This document shows, piece after piece, positions 25,810-34,851 of a stretch of DNA of 64,000 nt. The stretch lies in the NCBI GenBank assembly GCA_965656875.1, contig CBFHMJ010000002.1, forward strand, positions 186,001 to 250,000, read 5' to 3'. Source of the DNA: CBFHMJ01 sp965656875. Lineage in GTDB: Bacteria > Pseudomonadota > Gammaproteobacteria > Enterobacterales > Alteromonadaceae. Below the pieces are notes generated by a model that saw only the letters and a list, made by a program, of their open reading frames with translations, made no database searches and was not told the origin of the DNA. Within the stretch, counting starts at the first letter, position 1, and every line of letters begins with the position of its first letter. Position numbers and translations under genes: made by a program.

Positions 25810-27354
25810 TTAAAAATAACAGGCACTTTGATTTTTAATGGCTTGTTGAATAGATAATGTTAAAGGAAGTAATTCTGGTTGTTGTATGTTAATAAAGGCA
25901 TTATCTGGTGCTTTTAGTACGTTCAGCATTTCATTGATATATGCTTCAGCTTTAACAAAATTTCCCACACCAGCGTAAGTCGCTGCTAATCCCAGGTCAT
26001 TGATAAAATAGTAGCTATTTTTGCCTTCAATATAATCTAACATCATGGTTAGCGCTTTTTCTGGCGCTCGTACTTCGGTGTTATCTGAACAGCTTTGTAG
26101 AATCGCCAGGTGTGCTTTTACTGAAGAATCTTCACGACTGAGGGAGGATTCAAGTAACGCTTTAGCCTTAAGGTGATCTCGAGGAAAGTGTATGCCATAT
26201 GTATACCACTGAGCTAATCGTATTCTGGCCTCAGGCTCGCCTAAATTGACACCCTTTTCATACCATTGCGCTGCTAATTGATAGTCTTGTGATACGACTT
26301 TTCCCATTTCATAAAACCAGGCAACAAGGCTGTAAGCCGCACTGTCTTTTAACTCAGCACTTTTACTTGCGTATTCAAAGGCAGTATCAAAATTGTTGTC
26401 GTTGAAATGATGTGTTGCCAATGTCAGGATTGCTCGTTCGTTCCCTCGTTCAGCGGCTTGTTGTAACAAGCTCATGATTATTTTTTGTTCTTCAGGATTG
26501 TTTTCGTCATAAGTGCTGACGATAAGCGTCATAGCCTCGGTGTTCCCTTGATCAACGGCTTTTTGATAAATCTCACGAGCTTTGTTTTTATCGACAGCTC
26601 TGTCTATACCACTCAGATAAAAATGTCCGAGAGCTACACTGGCATCTATACAGCCGAGTTGATCACCTTTTGTAAAATACTCAAATGCTTTTTTAGTATC
26701 TTGTGCTCGGCCAATACCGTTACCGTATATAGTTCCAATATTGTAGATTCCAGTACAATTATTTTGTTCTGCGGCAGCGTGAAAAAATGCAAAAGCCTTG
26801 TTGTGATCTTGCGTTACACCCATGCCATGTGAATGCATAATAGCCATAGTGCTTTGTGCGCCAGCGTGATTCTTATCCAGCAAAGGTGCCAGATAGGATA
26901 AAGCCTGTGCGTGATCAACAGGAGCACATTCTCCATTATTATAATTATCGACCAGAGTCAGGGCTGCATTATCATGACCAGCCTGAGCTGCTTTGTTCAG
27001 CCAGATCATAGCTTGTTGGCAATCTTGCTTGAGAAAATTATTGTCTCCTAAGATTACGCCCATATTTGACATAGCTTCGATATCACCCAATTCAGCGGCT
27101 CGCTTCATCATTGCTATGCCTCGTTCAATATTGAGTGGTTGTTGGTATTGACCATATAAGCTGGCAATGCTTACTAATTTTAGAATACCTGTATTTGATG
27201 TTCCTTTATCAGCGAGGTCATTCGCCAGTAAGAAAGCGGCATCATATTGATGGGTATTGAGCTGGCTAATTATATGTCTGAGTTGGGTATCGTGTTCGGC
27301 GTGTGTTAAAAAGCTAATGCACAGAAGTAGTAGTGCTGTGATGTATCTGCTCAT
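25810..27354 (-). CDS. exported Sel1-repeat protein
   Basis: A 514-aa protein with a clear signal peptide (hydrophobic residues 6-17, ending T-H-A). The mature part is a solenoid of roughly ten Sel1-like/TPR-type repeats, recognisable by A-x-x-x-G-x-x-x-A, then G-x-G-V-x-x-D and K-A-x-x-x-F-x-x-A-A-E repeating about every 36 residues. Such proteins are usually periplasmic scaffolds; nothing here shows a partner. It is distinct from motX, being longer and lacking the MotX N-terminal block. It converges on the ribosomal operon. Confidence 0.85.
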   Translation of the reverse strand: MSRYITALLLLCISFLTHAEHDTQLRHIISQLNTHQYDAAFLLANDLADKGTSNTGILKLVSIASLYGQYQQPLNIERGIAMMKRAAELGDIEAMSNMGVILGDNNFLKQDCQQAMIWLNKAAQAGHDNAALTLVDNYNNGECAPVDHAQALSYLAPLLDKNHAGAQSTMAIMHSHGMGVTQDHNKAFAFFHAAAEQNNCTGIYNIGTIYGNGIGRAQDTKKAFEYFTKGDQLGCIDASVALGHFYLSGIDRAVDKNKAREIYQKAVDQGNTEAMTLIVSTYDENNPEEQKIIMSLLQQAAERGNERAILTLATHHFNDNNFDTAFEYASKSAELKDSAAYSLVAWFYEMGKVVSQDYQLAAQWYEKGVNLGEPEARIRLAQWYTYGIHFPRDHLKAKALLESSLSREDSSVKAHLAILQSCSDNTEVRAPEKALTMMLDYIEGKNSYYFINDLGLAATYAGVGNFVKAEAYINEMLNVLKAPDNAFINIQQPELLPLTLSIQQAIKNQSACYF

Positions 27355-27382
27355 CGTGTCATTCCCTGAAAGAAATACCTAT

Positions 27383-27416
27383 AAAAAAAGCGAAGCATTT
27401 GTGGTGCTTCGCTTTT
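27383..27416 (-). terminator. Rho-independent terminator of the TonB-dependent receptor gene
   Basis: AAAAGCGAAGCA and TGCTTCGCTTTT form a 12-bp stem with a 7-nt loop. Read on the minus strand, a run of seven T follows, which ends the receptor transcript shortly after its stop codon. Confidence 0.88.
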
Positions 27417-27437
27417 CATCTGATAAAACCGATTGGT

Positions 27438-29681
27438 TTAGAAGAAGTTTACTTTAAACTCAAGACCAATGAAGCGTTCTTCGTTGATCATACCGGTTAA
27501 GTTGTTGAAATCGACGCCACCAATAACGTTTTCTTCATCTGTGATGTTACGGATGAATAATGCTGTTTCGTACTCGTAGTCGCCAGCAGTCCATGCGTAA
27601 CCAGTACGAAGACCACCTTCAAGCAGTGATTCACCTTCAAATTCAACTGATTCATATAGGAAGAAGTCGATTTTGCTACGGTAAGACCAGTCAGTGTAGA
27701 TGAAGAATTCACCTTCGCCGACTTCTGTTGCATAGCGTGCAGTAAAGTTATAAATCCACTCTGGTGAGTGAGGAAGGCTGTTGCCATCAATGATAGCACG
27801 ACCATCTGCCGTTAGCGGGTCAAGCACTGTACACTGAGCACATACGGCTACAGAAATTGAATCGTCTTTGATTTCTGTATCGTTGTAGCTCATTGCCGCT
27901 GTTAATAGTAATTCAGGTGTTACAGCATACTCGGCATCAAGCTCGAAACCATAACCGACAGTTTTGTCAGCATTTAGCAAGCGGTTGATATTGGCATCAC
28001 CACCAACAGCCGTAAGTTGCTGATCATCCATTGTGAAATAGTAAATCGATGCGTTTACACGACCACGACCATCCAGGACATCAGCTTTAACACCTGTTTC
28101 AAATGATAAAATCGTTTCTGAGTCAGCTATGGTTACATCATTACCAAATACGATACGGCCCTGAATACTTGGTGCGCGGAAGCTGTCTGCTACACGAGCA
28201 TAAAGGTTAACATCATCATTTAGTTTATAAGTCGCACTTAAATCCCAGCTAACGTGAGTATCATCAGGATTTACTTCGATTGGACCAACAGTCCCGGAAC
28301 CGAAAGGACCAATAAAGCGTTCTGCAACGAATTCTTTATCATCAGATGAATAACGAAGACCGGCTGTTGCAGTTAAGCGATCAGAGAATTCGTAATCAAG
28401 AGTACCGAAAATAGCCCATGCATTGGTTTCCTGGTTTTGTGTTGCGAAACCATTGACTTCACCATTTGAAAAGGTGTCGTAACTGTAATTTTCAATATCA
28501 AGATCTTCATAGAAGTAGAATGCACCTAACTGGAAGTTCATTGTTTCCCAGTCATTTGATGAAATGCGTAATTCTTGAGTCCATTGTTCGTGGTCAGGAA
28601 TGCCATCAGAGCTTTCTGCTGAGAAAGGAATGAAACCAGGGCCGTCCGGATTACCACCGTCAACGTCTGCTTTAGAGAATATTTCTACGCTTTCATAACC
28701 TGTGATAGAGGTAAGTGTGTATTCACCCATATCGTATTCAAGTTTCAGGCTTCCACCTTCAGATTCAACATTCTGGACGGCGCGTGATGCAGCATCATGG
28801 TAAACCTTGTTGCGGTCAAACCCGTCAACCAGATTGTTGGTTCCTGGTTCAATGATATTTGCACGGAAGATAATTGGAGAGCCGTCTAAATCACGGTAGT
28901 GAACGTTGAAAAGGGCGCTGAAATTGTCAGTTGGTTGATAAAGGAATTGAAGGCGAGCTGCTTTTTCTTCATAGCCACCCAGTACTTCCTGTTCTTCCAT
29001 ACCCGGTGTTGCGACATCAACATTGCCATCTCTGTCCTGATAAAGGTATGAGAAGCGAGTTGACAGGGTATCGGTTAAACCACCACCAACAGCACCTTCA
29101 AAGTCCATTGTGTCTCGGGAGCCGTATGCAAGTTGTGCATAACCATCGAATTCCTGAGTTGGTTTTTTTGAATCAAACTTTATAAGACCGGCAGGAGTGT
29201 TACGACCGAATAGTGTACCCTGAGGGCCACGAAGTACTTCCACACGTTCTAAATCGAATACCGGGAAGCCTTTTAAGATTGCATTTTCCTGAACCACTTC
29301 ATCAAAAACCAGGGAAACAGGTTGTGATGCATTCATATCAAAGTCTGTGTTACCTAAACCACGAACGTAAAAACGAGGGAAGGTACGACCATATGACGAC
29401 TCTACAGATAAGCTGGGCATTCTGGCGTTCATGAATCGAATATCCATGCCCGCAGAGCTGAAAATATCCAGCTTTTCACCTTGCATCGCAGATACTGCTA
29501 CTGGAACTTCCTGGGCGTTTTCTGTCCGTTTACGAGAAGTAATCGTAATAACTTCCAGTTTGCCTTCTTCGGCTGCCTGTTGCTCTTCAGCCGCAAATGC
29601 CATTGATGATGTGGCGGATATTGAAGCGAAAAGCGCGGCCTGAACACTCAGGGTTAATGCAGTTTTCTTAAGTGATTTCAT
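27438..29681 (-). CDS. TonB-dependent outer-membrane receptor
   Basis: A 747-aa protein with a signal peptide (about 1-30, ending A-F-A-A). A TonB-box-like E-V-I-T-I-T-S precedes the plug domain (about 50-160), with V-P-V-A-V-S-A, R-G-L-G-N-T and E-V-L-R-G-P-Q-G-T-L-F-G-R-N-T-P-A-G. A beta-barrel rich in alternating aromatic strands runs to the C-terminal F-K-V-N-F-F, the usual outer-membrane signature ending in Phe. It imports a substrate across the outer membrane using TonB energy. The plug type is the generic one of marine receptors and does not show whether the ligand is a siderophore, vitamin or sugar. It diverges from the EmrA-type gene. Confidence 0.92.
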   Translation of the reverse strand: MKSLKKTALTLSVQAALFASISATSSMAFAAEEQQAAEEGKLEVITITSRKRTENAQEVPVAVSAMQGEKLDIFSSAGMDIRFMNARMPSLSVESSYGRTFPRFYVRGLGNTDFDMNASQPVSLVFDEVVQENAILKGFPVFDLERVEVLRGPQGTLFGRNTPAGLIKFDSKKPTQEFDGYAQLAYGSRDTMDFEGAVGGGLTDTLSTRFSYLYQDRDGNVDVATPGMEEQEVLGGYEEKAARLQFLYQPTDNFSALFNVHYRDLDGSPIIFRANIIEPGTNNLVDGFDRNKVYHDAASRAVQNVESEGGSLKLEYDMGEYTLTSITGYESVEIFSKADVDGGNPDGPGFIPFSAESSDGIPDHEQWTQELRISSNDWETMNFQLGAFYFYEDLDIENYSYDTFSNGEVNGFATQNQETNAWAIFGTLDYEFSDRLTATAGLRYSSDDKEFVAERFIGPFGSGTVGPIEVNPDDTHVSWDLSATYKLNDDVNLYARVADSFRAPSIQGRIVFGNDVTIADSETILSFETGVKADVLDGRGRVNASIYYFTMDDQQLTAVGGDANINRLLNADKTVGYGFELDAEYAVTPELLLTAAMSYNDTEIKDDSISVAVCAQCTVLDPLTADGRAIIDGNSLPHSPEWIYNFTARYATEVGEGEFFIYTDWSYRSKIDFFLYESVEFEGESLLEGGLRTGYAWTAGDYEYETALFIRNITDEENVIGGVDFNNLTGMINEERFIGLEFKVNFF

Positions 29682-29894
29682 TGAAATGTTCTCTACTTGT
29701 CAGACGAGGGGTTTTACTTATAAAACGGTGCGGAAGTTACCATTCTGTAAAGGTTTTATCAACCATATAGTCAAGAATTCTGATGTTTTTATATACAATT
29801 TTACTAGTTTGTTTAACCATTGAATTGGCCTGCACTTATATGGTGCGAAAAGCACTGTTATGGATACTGGAAATCATTTCACAGAGTTGATCGG

Positions 29895-29922
29895 TTGACT
29901 TTGTTGTCCCTTTAACTACAAT
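29895..29922 (+). promoter_or_regulatory. sigma-70 promoter of the EmrA/EmrB-type operon
   Basis: TTGACT and TACAAT are separated by 16 nt, about 38 nt before the start codon of the membrane-fusion gene. This is the best promoter match in the 278-nt divergent region. On the opposite strand a weaker TTGACT at 29774-29769 could serve the receptor gene. Confidence 0.6.
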
Positions 29923-29959
29923 AAAAACCTTCATTTAACATATTGAATTATTTAAAAAA

Positions 29960-31015
29960 ATGCATTTATTTTCTCGCTCGGGTTCTCGTCTGCTGCTATT
30001 GGGGACAGGGCTTATCATTGCATTCGTAGCCAGTTATTCTCGAATTGCAGAATATGTTGCCGACTGGCGTTACATTGTCACGACTGATAATGCCTATGTA
30101 CGGGCTGATATGTCGTCTATTGCCACCCGGGTTTCTGGAGTTATCGACCATATATATGTTCAAAACAATCAGTCAGTGGTAGCAGGACAAACACTGTTAA
30201 AACTTCGTGATACGGTTTATCGCAGAGAGGTCGAGAAACAGCTTAGTGCGATAGCATCGATTGAAGCTGATGTGGTTGTCATCGAGAACGAAATTAGACT
30301 CCAGAAAGCTGCAATCGAGCAGAGTAAAGCTGAAATGCACAAAATTGAGGCGGGTATACGCTTTGCTGAAAAAGAAGTTGTGCGCTATGAAACGTTGGCT
30401 AATCGTAATCTGAGTGAGCAACATGCGTTAGACAAGTCGTTATTGGAACAGGAGCAGGCACAGGCCGATAAAACTGTTCTGAACGCAAAAATTGCAGAGC
30501 AGGGTGTCGCATTAGACGTGTTAAAAGCTCGGGCATTACAGGCAAAGGCTCGGGTGTCGGCTGCTAAAGCTGAACTGGCGCTGGCAGAGTTGGATATTGC
30601 TGATACTGAAATTACTGCGCCTGTTGCCGGTCGTATTGGCAATCTGACTATTGGGCCGGGTCAATACCTTCAGGTAGGGCAGACGGTTTTCAATGTTATC
30701 CCTGAATCAAAATATATATCTGCCAATTTCAAAGAAACACAACTTGCTCTCCTCAAGCCCGGTCAACAAGCTCAAGTCAGAGTGGACGCAATACCCGATG
30801 CTGTTTTCATAGGAAAAATCGTTAGTTTTTCACCTGCTTCGGGTGCTCAGTTCAGTTTGTTACCGCCAGAAAATGCATCAGGTAACTTTACCAAGATCAC
30901 TCAGCGCATTCCTGTTCGAATTGAGCTGAGTGCATCAACAGAAGCACTGAGTCAGTTGACTGCTGGTATGTCGGTGATTGTCTCGGTAGACAGCCGCCAG
31001 ACATTGGCCGATTAG
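29960..31015 (+). CDS. EmrA/HlyD-type membrane-fusion protein
   Basis: A 351-aa periplasmic adaptor with one N-terminal membrane anchor (about residues 11-28). T-T-D-N-A-Y-V-R-A-D is the classical start of the EmrA lipoyl half-domain. A long alpha-hairpin coiled coil (about 90-200, Glu/Ala/Lys-rich) is followed by the second lipoyl half I-T-A-P-V-A-G-R-I-G-N-L and a beta-barrel (about 240-350). It would join the following MFS pump to an outer-membrane channel for drug or toxic-compound efflux. Twenty-six nt separate it from the pump gene. Confidence 0.9.
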   Translation: MHLFSRSGSRLLLLGTGLIIAFVASYSRIAEYVADWRYIVTTDNAYVRADMSSIATRVSGVIDHIYVQNNQSVVAGQTLLKLRDTVYRREVEKQLSAIASIEADVVVIENEIRLQKAAIEQSKAEMHKIEAGIRFAEKEVVRYETLANRNLSEQHALDKSLLEQEQAQADKTVLNAKIAEQGVALDVLKARALQAKARVSAAKAELALAELDIADTEITAPVAGRIGNLTIGPGQYLQVGQTVFNVIPESKYISANFKETQLALLKPGQQAQVRVDAIPDAVFIGKIVSFSPASGAQFSLLPPENASGNFTKITQRIPVRIELSASTEALSQLTAGMSVIVSVDSRQTLAD

Positions 31016-31041
31016 CGTCAATTAACTTAGTACTGCCCATA

Positions 31042-32640
31042 ATGAATTCACAACCAGTATCTGAAGCCACAAATGACGAACCAACTTTGCTGTTAAAGCT
31101 GGGCTGGGGCGCAATGGTGCTTGGGATGTTTATGGCTGTGCTGGATATCATGATCGTGTCCAGTTCATTGAACGAGATTCAGGCCAGCTTATCCATCAGC
31201 CCGGAAGACGTAGACTGGGTGCAAACGGCTTATCTGATTGCTGAAGTCATTATGATTCCGTTTACCGCCTGGTTTAGTCATCGTTTGACCAGTCGAAATG
31301 CATTCTTGTGGTCTGTTGCGGGTTTTACCTTGATGAGCATTGCCTGTGCGATGGCAACCAGTTTCGAATCGCTGGTGCTGTTCAGGCTTCTTCAAGGGTT
31401 TGCCGGTGGTGCGATGGTACCGATTAGCTTCAGCGTAACATTCAGTATTTTTCCACCGCATCGGCAACGTCTGCCTACCGTAATTATTGGATTGGCGATG
31501 ACAATGGCACCAGCAATTGGCCCCGTGCTGGGGGGTTGGGTAACTGAACATTTGTCCTGGACCTGGCTTTTTCTGATTAATGTCCTTCCAGGAATACTGG
31601 TGTTTATATTGGTGTGGTTGATGCCAGTATTTGAACCGGCAGATGATCAAAACAGACCTCTGGATAGCATTGGCTTGCTATTGATGGCGGTATTTCTCGG
31701 AAGCTTGGTTTACAGCTTACACGAAGGACCGCACGAGGACTGGTTCGATGATCAAACGGTTTTGCTCATGTCGGTCATTAGCATCGTTTCCGGCATTGGC
31801 TTTTTGTTGCGATTGCTAACTTGCCGTTATCCTATTGTCGACTTATCTGTTTTTCGGGATCGTTATTTTACGATTGGCACGTCTCTGGCGTTTGTTCATG
31901 GCATTGGTATTTTTGGTGTGTCATATATTGCCGCTTTATTTCTAGGGCGTGTGGCGGGTCTTAATGCATTCCAGATTGGTAGTATTATGATTGTGGCGGG
32001 CGCGGCCCAGTTTGTTATGTCACCGATAGCAGGTTTTTTGACGAAGTTTATCCGTCCTGTATGGTTGTTACTCGCAGGTTTTTTGCTATTTTCCTTCGCG
32101 CTTTACAGCAACAGTTTTCAAACGTCGGATTCCAGATTTTCAGCATTTCTGTTGCCGCAGTTATTATGGGGTGGGGCTATCATGTTGATTTTTCTGCCAA
32201 TGAATATGATGACATTTAGCCAGTTATCACCAGATAAGATGAAAAATGCGAGTGCTGTGCATAATCTGGTAAGGAATCTCGGTGGGGCTGTTGGTTTAGC
32301 CTTAATTAATACTGTCCTACATATTCGTGAAAATTATCATCGTAACGGGTTAATTAATCATGTGGAGATAACGAATGATGCGTTTCTGGAGCGGCAAACT
32401 CAGTTTATCGAGTTTCTCCGGGGGAGAGCATCCTATTTCAGTGATGGAGCAACGGCAGAGCAGTTGTATTTAAAGCTTACTGATCAGTTAGTTATACAAC
32501 AGTCGCAAGTGTTAGCTTTTAATGATGTTAGTTTTTATCTGGCGTTGTTGTTATTGAGCAGTACCTCACTAATTCCATTCTTTTGGTTCGATGGAGCCGG
32601 AAAAAAGAGCAAGAGTAAATCACATACGCTTGCTCATTAA
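31042..32640 (+). CDS. EmrB/QacA-type (DHA2) MFS efflux transporter
   Basis: A 532-aa inner-membrane transporter with about 14 hydrophobic segments, the number typical of DHA2 drug:proton antiporters. M-A-V-L-D-I-M-I-V in helix 1 holds the conserved D1 motif. R-L-L-Q-G-F-A-G-G-A-M and G-P-V-L-G-G-W (motif C) mark the antiporter family. With the adjacent EmrA-type protein it should pump amphipathic compounds across both membranes. Its role in exporting the NRPS product is possible but unsupported; the NRPS genes are 9.5 kb away. Confidence 0.92.
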   Translation: MNSQPVSEATNDEPTLLLKLGWGAMVLGMFMAVLDIMIVSSSLNEIQASLSISPEDVDWVQTAYLIAEVIMIPFTAWFSHRLTSRNAFLWSVAGFTLMSIACAMATSFESLVLFRLLQGFAGGAMVPISFSVTFSIFPPHRQRLPTVIIGLAMTMAPAIGPVLGGWVTEHLSWTWLFLINVLPGILVFILVWLMPVFEPADDQNRPLDSIGLLLMAVFLGSLVYSLHEGPHEDWFDDQTVLLMSVISIVSGIGFLLRLLTCRYPIVDLSVFRDRYFTIGTSLAFVHGIGIFGVSYIAALFLGRVAGLNAFQIGSIMIVAGAAQFVMSPIAGFLTKFIRPVWLLLAGFLLFSFALYSNSFQTSDSRFSAFLLPQLLWGGAIMLIFLPMNMMTFSQLSPDKMKNASAVHNLVRNLGGAVGLALINTVLHIRENYHRNGLINHVEITNDAFLERQTQFIEFLRGRASYFSDGATAEQLYLKLTDQLVIQQSQVLAFNDVSFYLALLLLSSTSLIPFFWFDGAGKKSKSKSHTLAH

Positions 32641-32672
32641 ATCAACTGTGTTTGAATCATTTTCCTGGCAGA

Positions 32673-33617
32673 TTAATCAACCAGCCCTAATTCCTTCAAA
32701 CGAATACGTAACCATTCTCCTACCTGAATTGGCTCTTCCTTTCCATTTTTCTGCTGTAGTTGGCGCAAAGGATTGGCGTGGTAGAAAAAGACAATGGCAT
32801 AACGATCAACAGGGTTACTGTTGTCGCTTTCAACTCGGTGTAGTGTTGGTTTTACCTGACCCTGAGTTAACCAGGCAAGCATTTCACCAATGTTGATAAA
32901 CAAGGCGTCTGAGAAGTCATCATCGGCATAAAACCATCGACCATCCGGAACACTGAATTCAAGACCAGGGTGAGACGTTCTTGGTTGGACGCCTAATAGT
33001 TGAATACCTGTGTGTTGTGCTGCCCATTTCGCCGGATTTTGATCGGTTTGAATGGGAGGATAGTGGATAGAGCGAAGGATGTGATTACCGTTCTCAACCA
33101 GCTCACGCGTGTATTCTTTGGGTAGACCTAACGCATCCGTGATAGTAAAGAATAACTGATCAGTCATAGCTGATAACTGGCGATACAATTCTTTAAAATC
33201 ACGTTCGAATTCAGGCATATTTGCAGGCCATTTGTTGGGCACGCAAACTTCAGCTAAAGGGTGATCCGTTGTTATATCTGCACCGATGTGGAAGAACTCT
33301 TTAATATCAGCAAGTTTACTGCTAACAGCGGTTTCAGACTGAAACTGAAAGTAGCCAACATTACTATATTGACGTTGATCCTGTTCAAAGAATGAAATCT
33401 CGTTTTTTACATCAAGAGGCTGGTTAAAGAATTCTCGACTGATCGCGTAGCATTTTTCAAGTAAAGCTAAGTCAACGCCGTGGTCTTCGATAACCAGAAA
33501 ACCCCAGTCTTTTAGCGAAGTAAACAAGTTTTGTTCAAAATCCTGACTACCTGCTGAAGTCATTTTTAGGATTGGTACGTCCTTGCGGGTGAAGGTGTAT
33601 TTCTTTTCCTGAGTCAT
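32673..33617 (-). CDS. isopenicillin-N-synthase-like Fe(II)/2-oxoglutarate oxygenase with HxG metal site
   Basis: A 314-aa protein with the two-part architecture of this family: an N-terminal DIOX_N region (about 12-130; L-K-D-W-G-F-L-V-I-E-D-H-G-V, then Y-x-N-V-G-Y-F) and a C-terminal jelly roll (about 170-290; L-R-S-I-H-Y-P-P-I, then I-N-I-G-E-M-L-A-W-L-T-Q-G and T-L-H-R-V). The distal His260 and Arg272 for 2-oxoglutarate binding are present. The proximal motif, normally H-x-D, reads His202-Thr-Gly204, so the carboxylate ligand is missing. In known enzymes such a change either abolishes iron binding or opens a halide site. AGGAAA is well spaced before the ATG. It converges on the EmrB-type gene, 32 nt away. 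Substrate unknown. Confidence 0.85.
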   Translation of the reverse strand: MTQEKKYTFTRKDVPILKMTSAGSQDFEQNLFTSLKDWGFLVIEDHGVDLALLEKCYAISREFFNQPLDVKNEISFFEQDQRQYSNVGYFQFQSETAVSSKLADIKEFFHIGADITTDHPLAEVCVPNKWPANMPEFERDFKELYRQLSAMTDQLFFTITDALGLPKEYTRELVENGNHILRSIHYPPIQTDQNPAKWAAQHTGIQLLGVQPRTSHPGLEFSVPDGRWFYADDDFSDALFINIGEMLAWLTQGQVKPTLHRVESDNSNPVDRYAIVFFYHANPLRQLQQKNGKEEPIQVGEWLRIRLKELGLVD

Positions 33618-33906
33618 GTTGTTTTTCCTGTTGGTTCAGGCAGAGCCGACCAGACAAAGTCAACCGTACCGGGTTTATTGCTGTAGTACCATGCAAATTC
33701 ATTGATGTGGTGATTTGCATCGATAATCAAAATTGAGTTATCAAACGGATACTCAATTCCCCGCAATATAAACGTATCGAAATTACTCTGTCAATTTTTT
33801 AGGTAATGTTCGTACCTGAATTTATTTCTTTTAAAATCAGTTAGATATTTATCATTCAACTGCGAACTGCATACGGGTTGTAACAATGTGGTGTGGCAAT
33901 TTTACA

Positions 33907-33950
33907 AATTCATATATATGTAACTCCATATATATGAATTTTCATATATG
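33907..33950 (+). promoter_or_regulatory. ArsR operator / promoter region
   Basis: AATTCATATATATG (33907-33920) and CATATATATGAATT (33927-33940) are a perfect 14-bp inverted repeat with a 6-nt spacer, directly followed by a third half-like copy TTCATATATG (33941-33950). TATGAT at 33947-33952 could be the -10. It lies 30 nt before arsR and fits the AT-rich dyads bound by ArsR/SmtB repressors. The rest of the 363-nt gap from 33618 shows nothing else. Confidence 0.75.
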
Positions 33951-33980
33951 ATGTCACCACTGAGTTGAGAGGAGAATCCA

Positions 33981-34298
33981 GTGGAACCTGTCGCATTTTA
34001 TAAGTGTATGGCCGACGACACTCGCTTAAAGGCGCTATTGTTAATTAGTCGGCATGGCGAAATTTGTGTGTGTGAACTGACGCAGATGTTGGCGTTGAGC
34101 CAGCCAAAAGTCTCTCGCCATCTGGCTGCGTTACGCCAGTGCGGATTATTAACAGATGAACGTCGTGGTAAGTGGGTGTATTACCGATTCAGCCCAGCAT
34201 TACCAGAGTGGATCAGAGAGGTTTTGGCGCTGACGCTGAAGGAAAACGAGGCTTACATTAATCAGTGTAAACCTTATATCGAAGCATCGTGTTGTTAG
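33981..34298 (+). CDS. arsR: arsenic-responsive repressor ArsR (GTG start)
   Basis: A 105-aa winged-helix repressor of the ArsR/SmtB family. The DNA-recognition region L-S-Q-P-K-V-S-R-H-L-A-A-L-R is followed by the wing D-E-R-R-G-K-W-V-Y-Y-R. The arsenite-sensing pair Cys29/Cys31 is in E-I-C-V-C-E-L, as in E. coli ArsR, and a Cys-Cys pair closes the protein. GAGGAG is well placed before the GTG at 33981. It should leave the upstream dyad when As(III) binds, switching on arsR-arsC-acr3. Confidence 0.93.
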   Translation: MEPVAFYKCMADDTRLKALLLISRHGEICVCELTQMLALSQPKVSRHLAALRQCGLLTDERRGKWVYYRFSPALPEWIREVLALTLKENEAYINQCKPYIEASCC

Positions 34299-34371
34299 AG
34301 TTTATTGAACCTTTCATGCGACAAACTGCTGCAAAAATCACCTTCAAAGGTTAACAGACCGGGGAGTTTTT

Positions 34372-34839
34372 ATGATTTCTGAACCACTAAAAGTGTTGTT
34401 TATATGTACACATAATCGCTGTCGCAGTGTGTTGTTTGAAGCACTGACGAATCAATTGGCTAACGGCAGAATAATTGCGCAAAGCGCTGGTTCCAGCCCC
34501 GCTGGGGAAATCCATCCGGGAACCCTGAAGCATTTAGCCGCGAAGGGAATTGATACCAGCACTCTTCGTAGCAAATCCTGGGATGAATGCGAGTCATTCA
34601 GCCCAGATCTGGTGGTGACAGTTTGTGATTCTGCTGCTGGTGAAATGTGTCCAGTCTGGTTTGGATTGGCGCAAAAGCTTCACTGGGGACTGAGCGATCC
34701 GTCGGCAGTGAAAGCAAGCGAAGAACAGGACAACGCGTTTTCTCAAACAATGAGTGAGATTGAAACCCGTGTGAACCGAATACTAGCTGAACTGGATTCT
34801 GCGGAATCTGTTGAAGCACTGACTGCAAATTTGAAATAA
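34372..34839 (+). CDS. arsC: arsenate reductase ArsC, low-molecular-weight phosphatase type
   Basis: A 155-aa cytosolic enzyme that reduces arsenate to arsenite. The phosphatase loop C-T-H-N-R-C-R-S begins at Cys12 (C-x5-R). The redox relay Cys85 and Cys93 lies in V-T-V-C-D-S-A-A-G-E-M-C-P, so it is the thioredoxin-coupled type rather than the glutaredoxin type. The end is a little longer than the usual 130-140 residues. GGGGAG precedes the ATG. acr3 follows after 12 nt. Confidence 0.92.
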   Translation: MISEPLKVLFICTHNRCRSVLFEALTNQLANGRIIAQSAGSSPAGEIHPGTLKHLAAKGIDTSTLRSKSWDECESFSPDLVVTVCDSAAGEMCPVWFGLAQKLHWGLSDPSAVKASEEQDNAFSQTMSEIETRVNRILAELDSAESVEALTANLK

Positions 34840-34851
34840 CTGGAGATAGAA

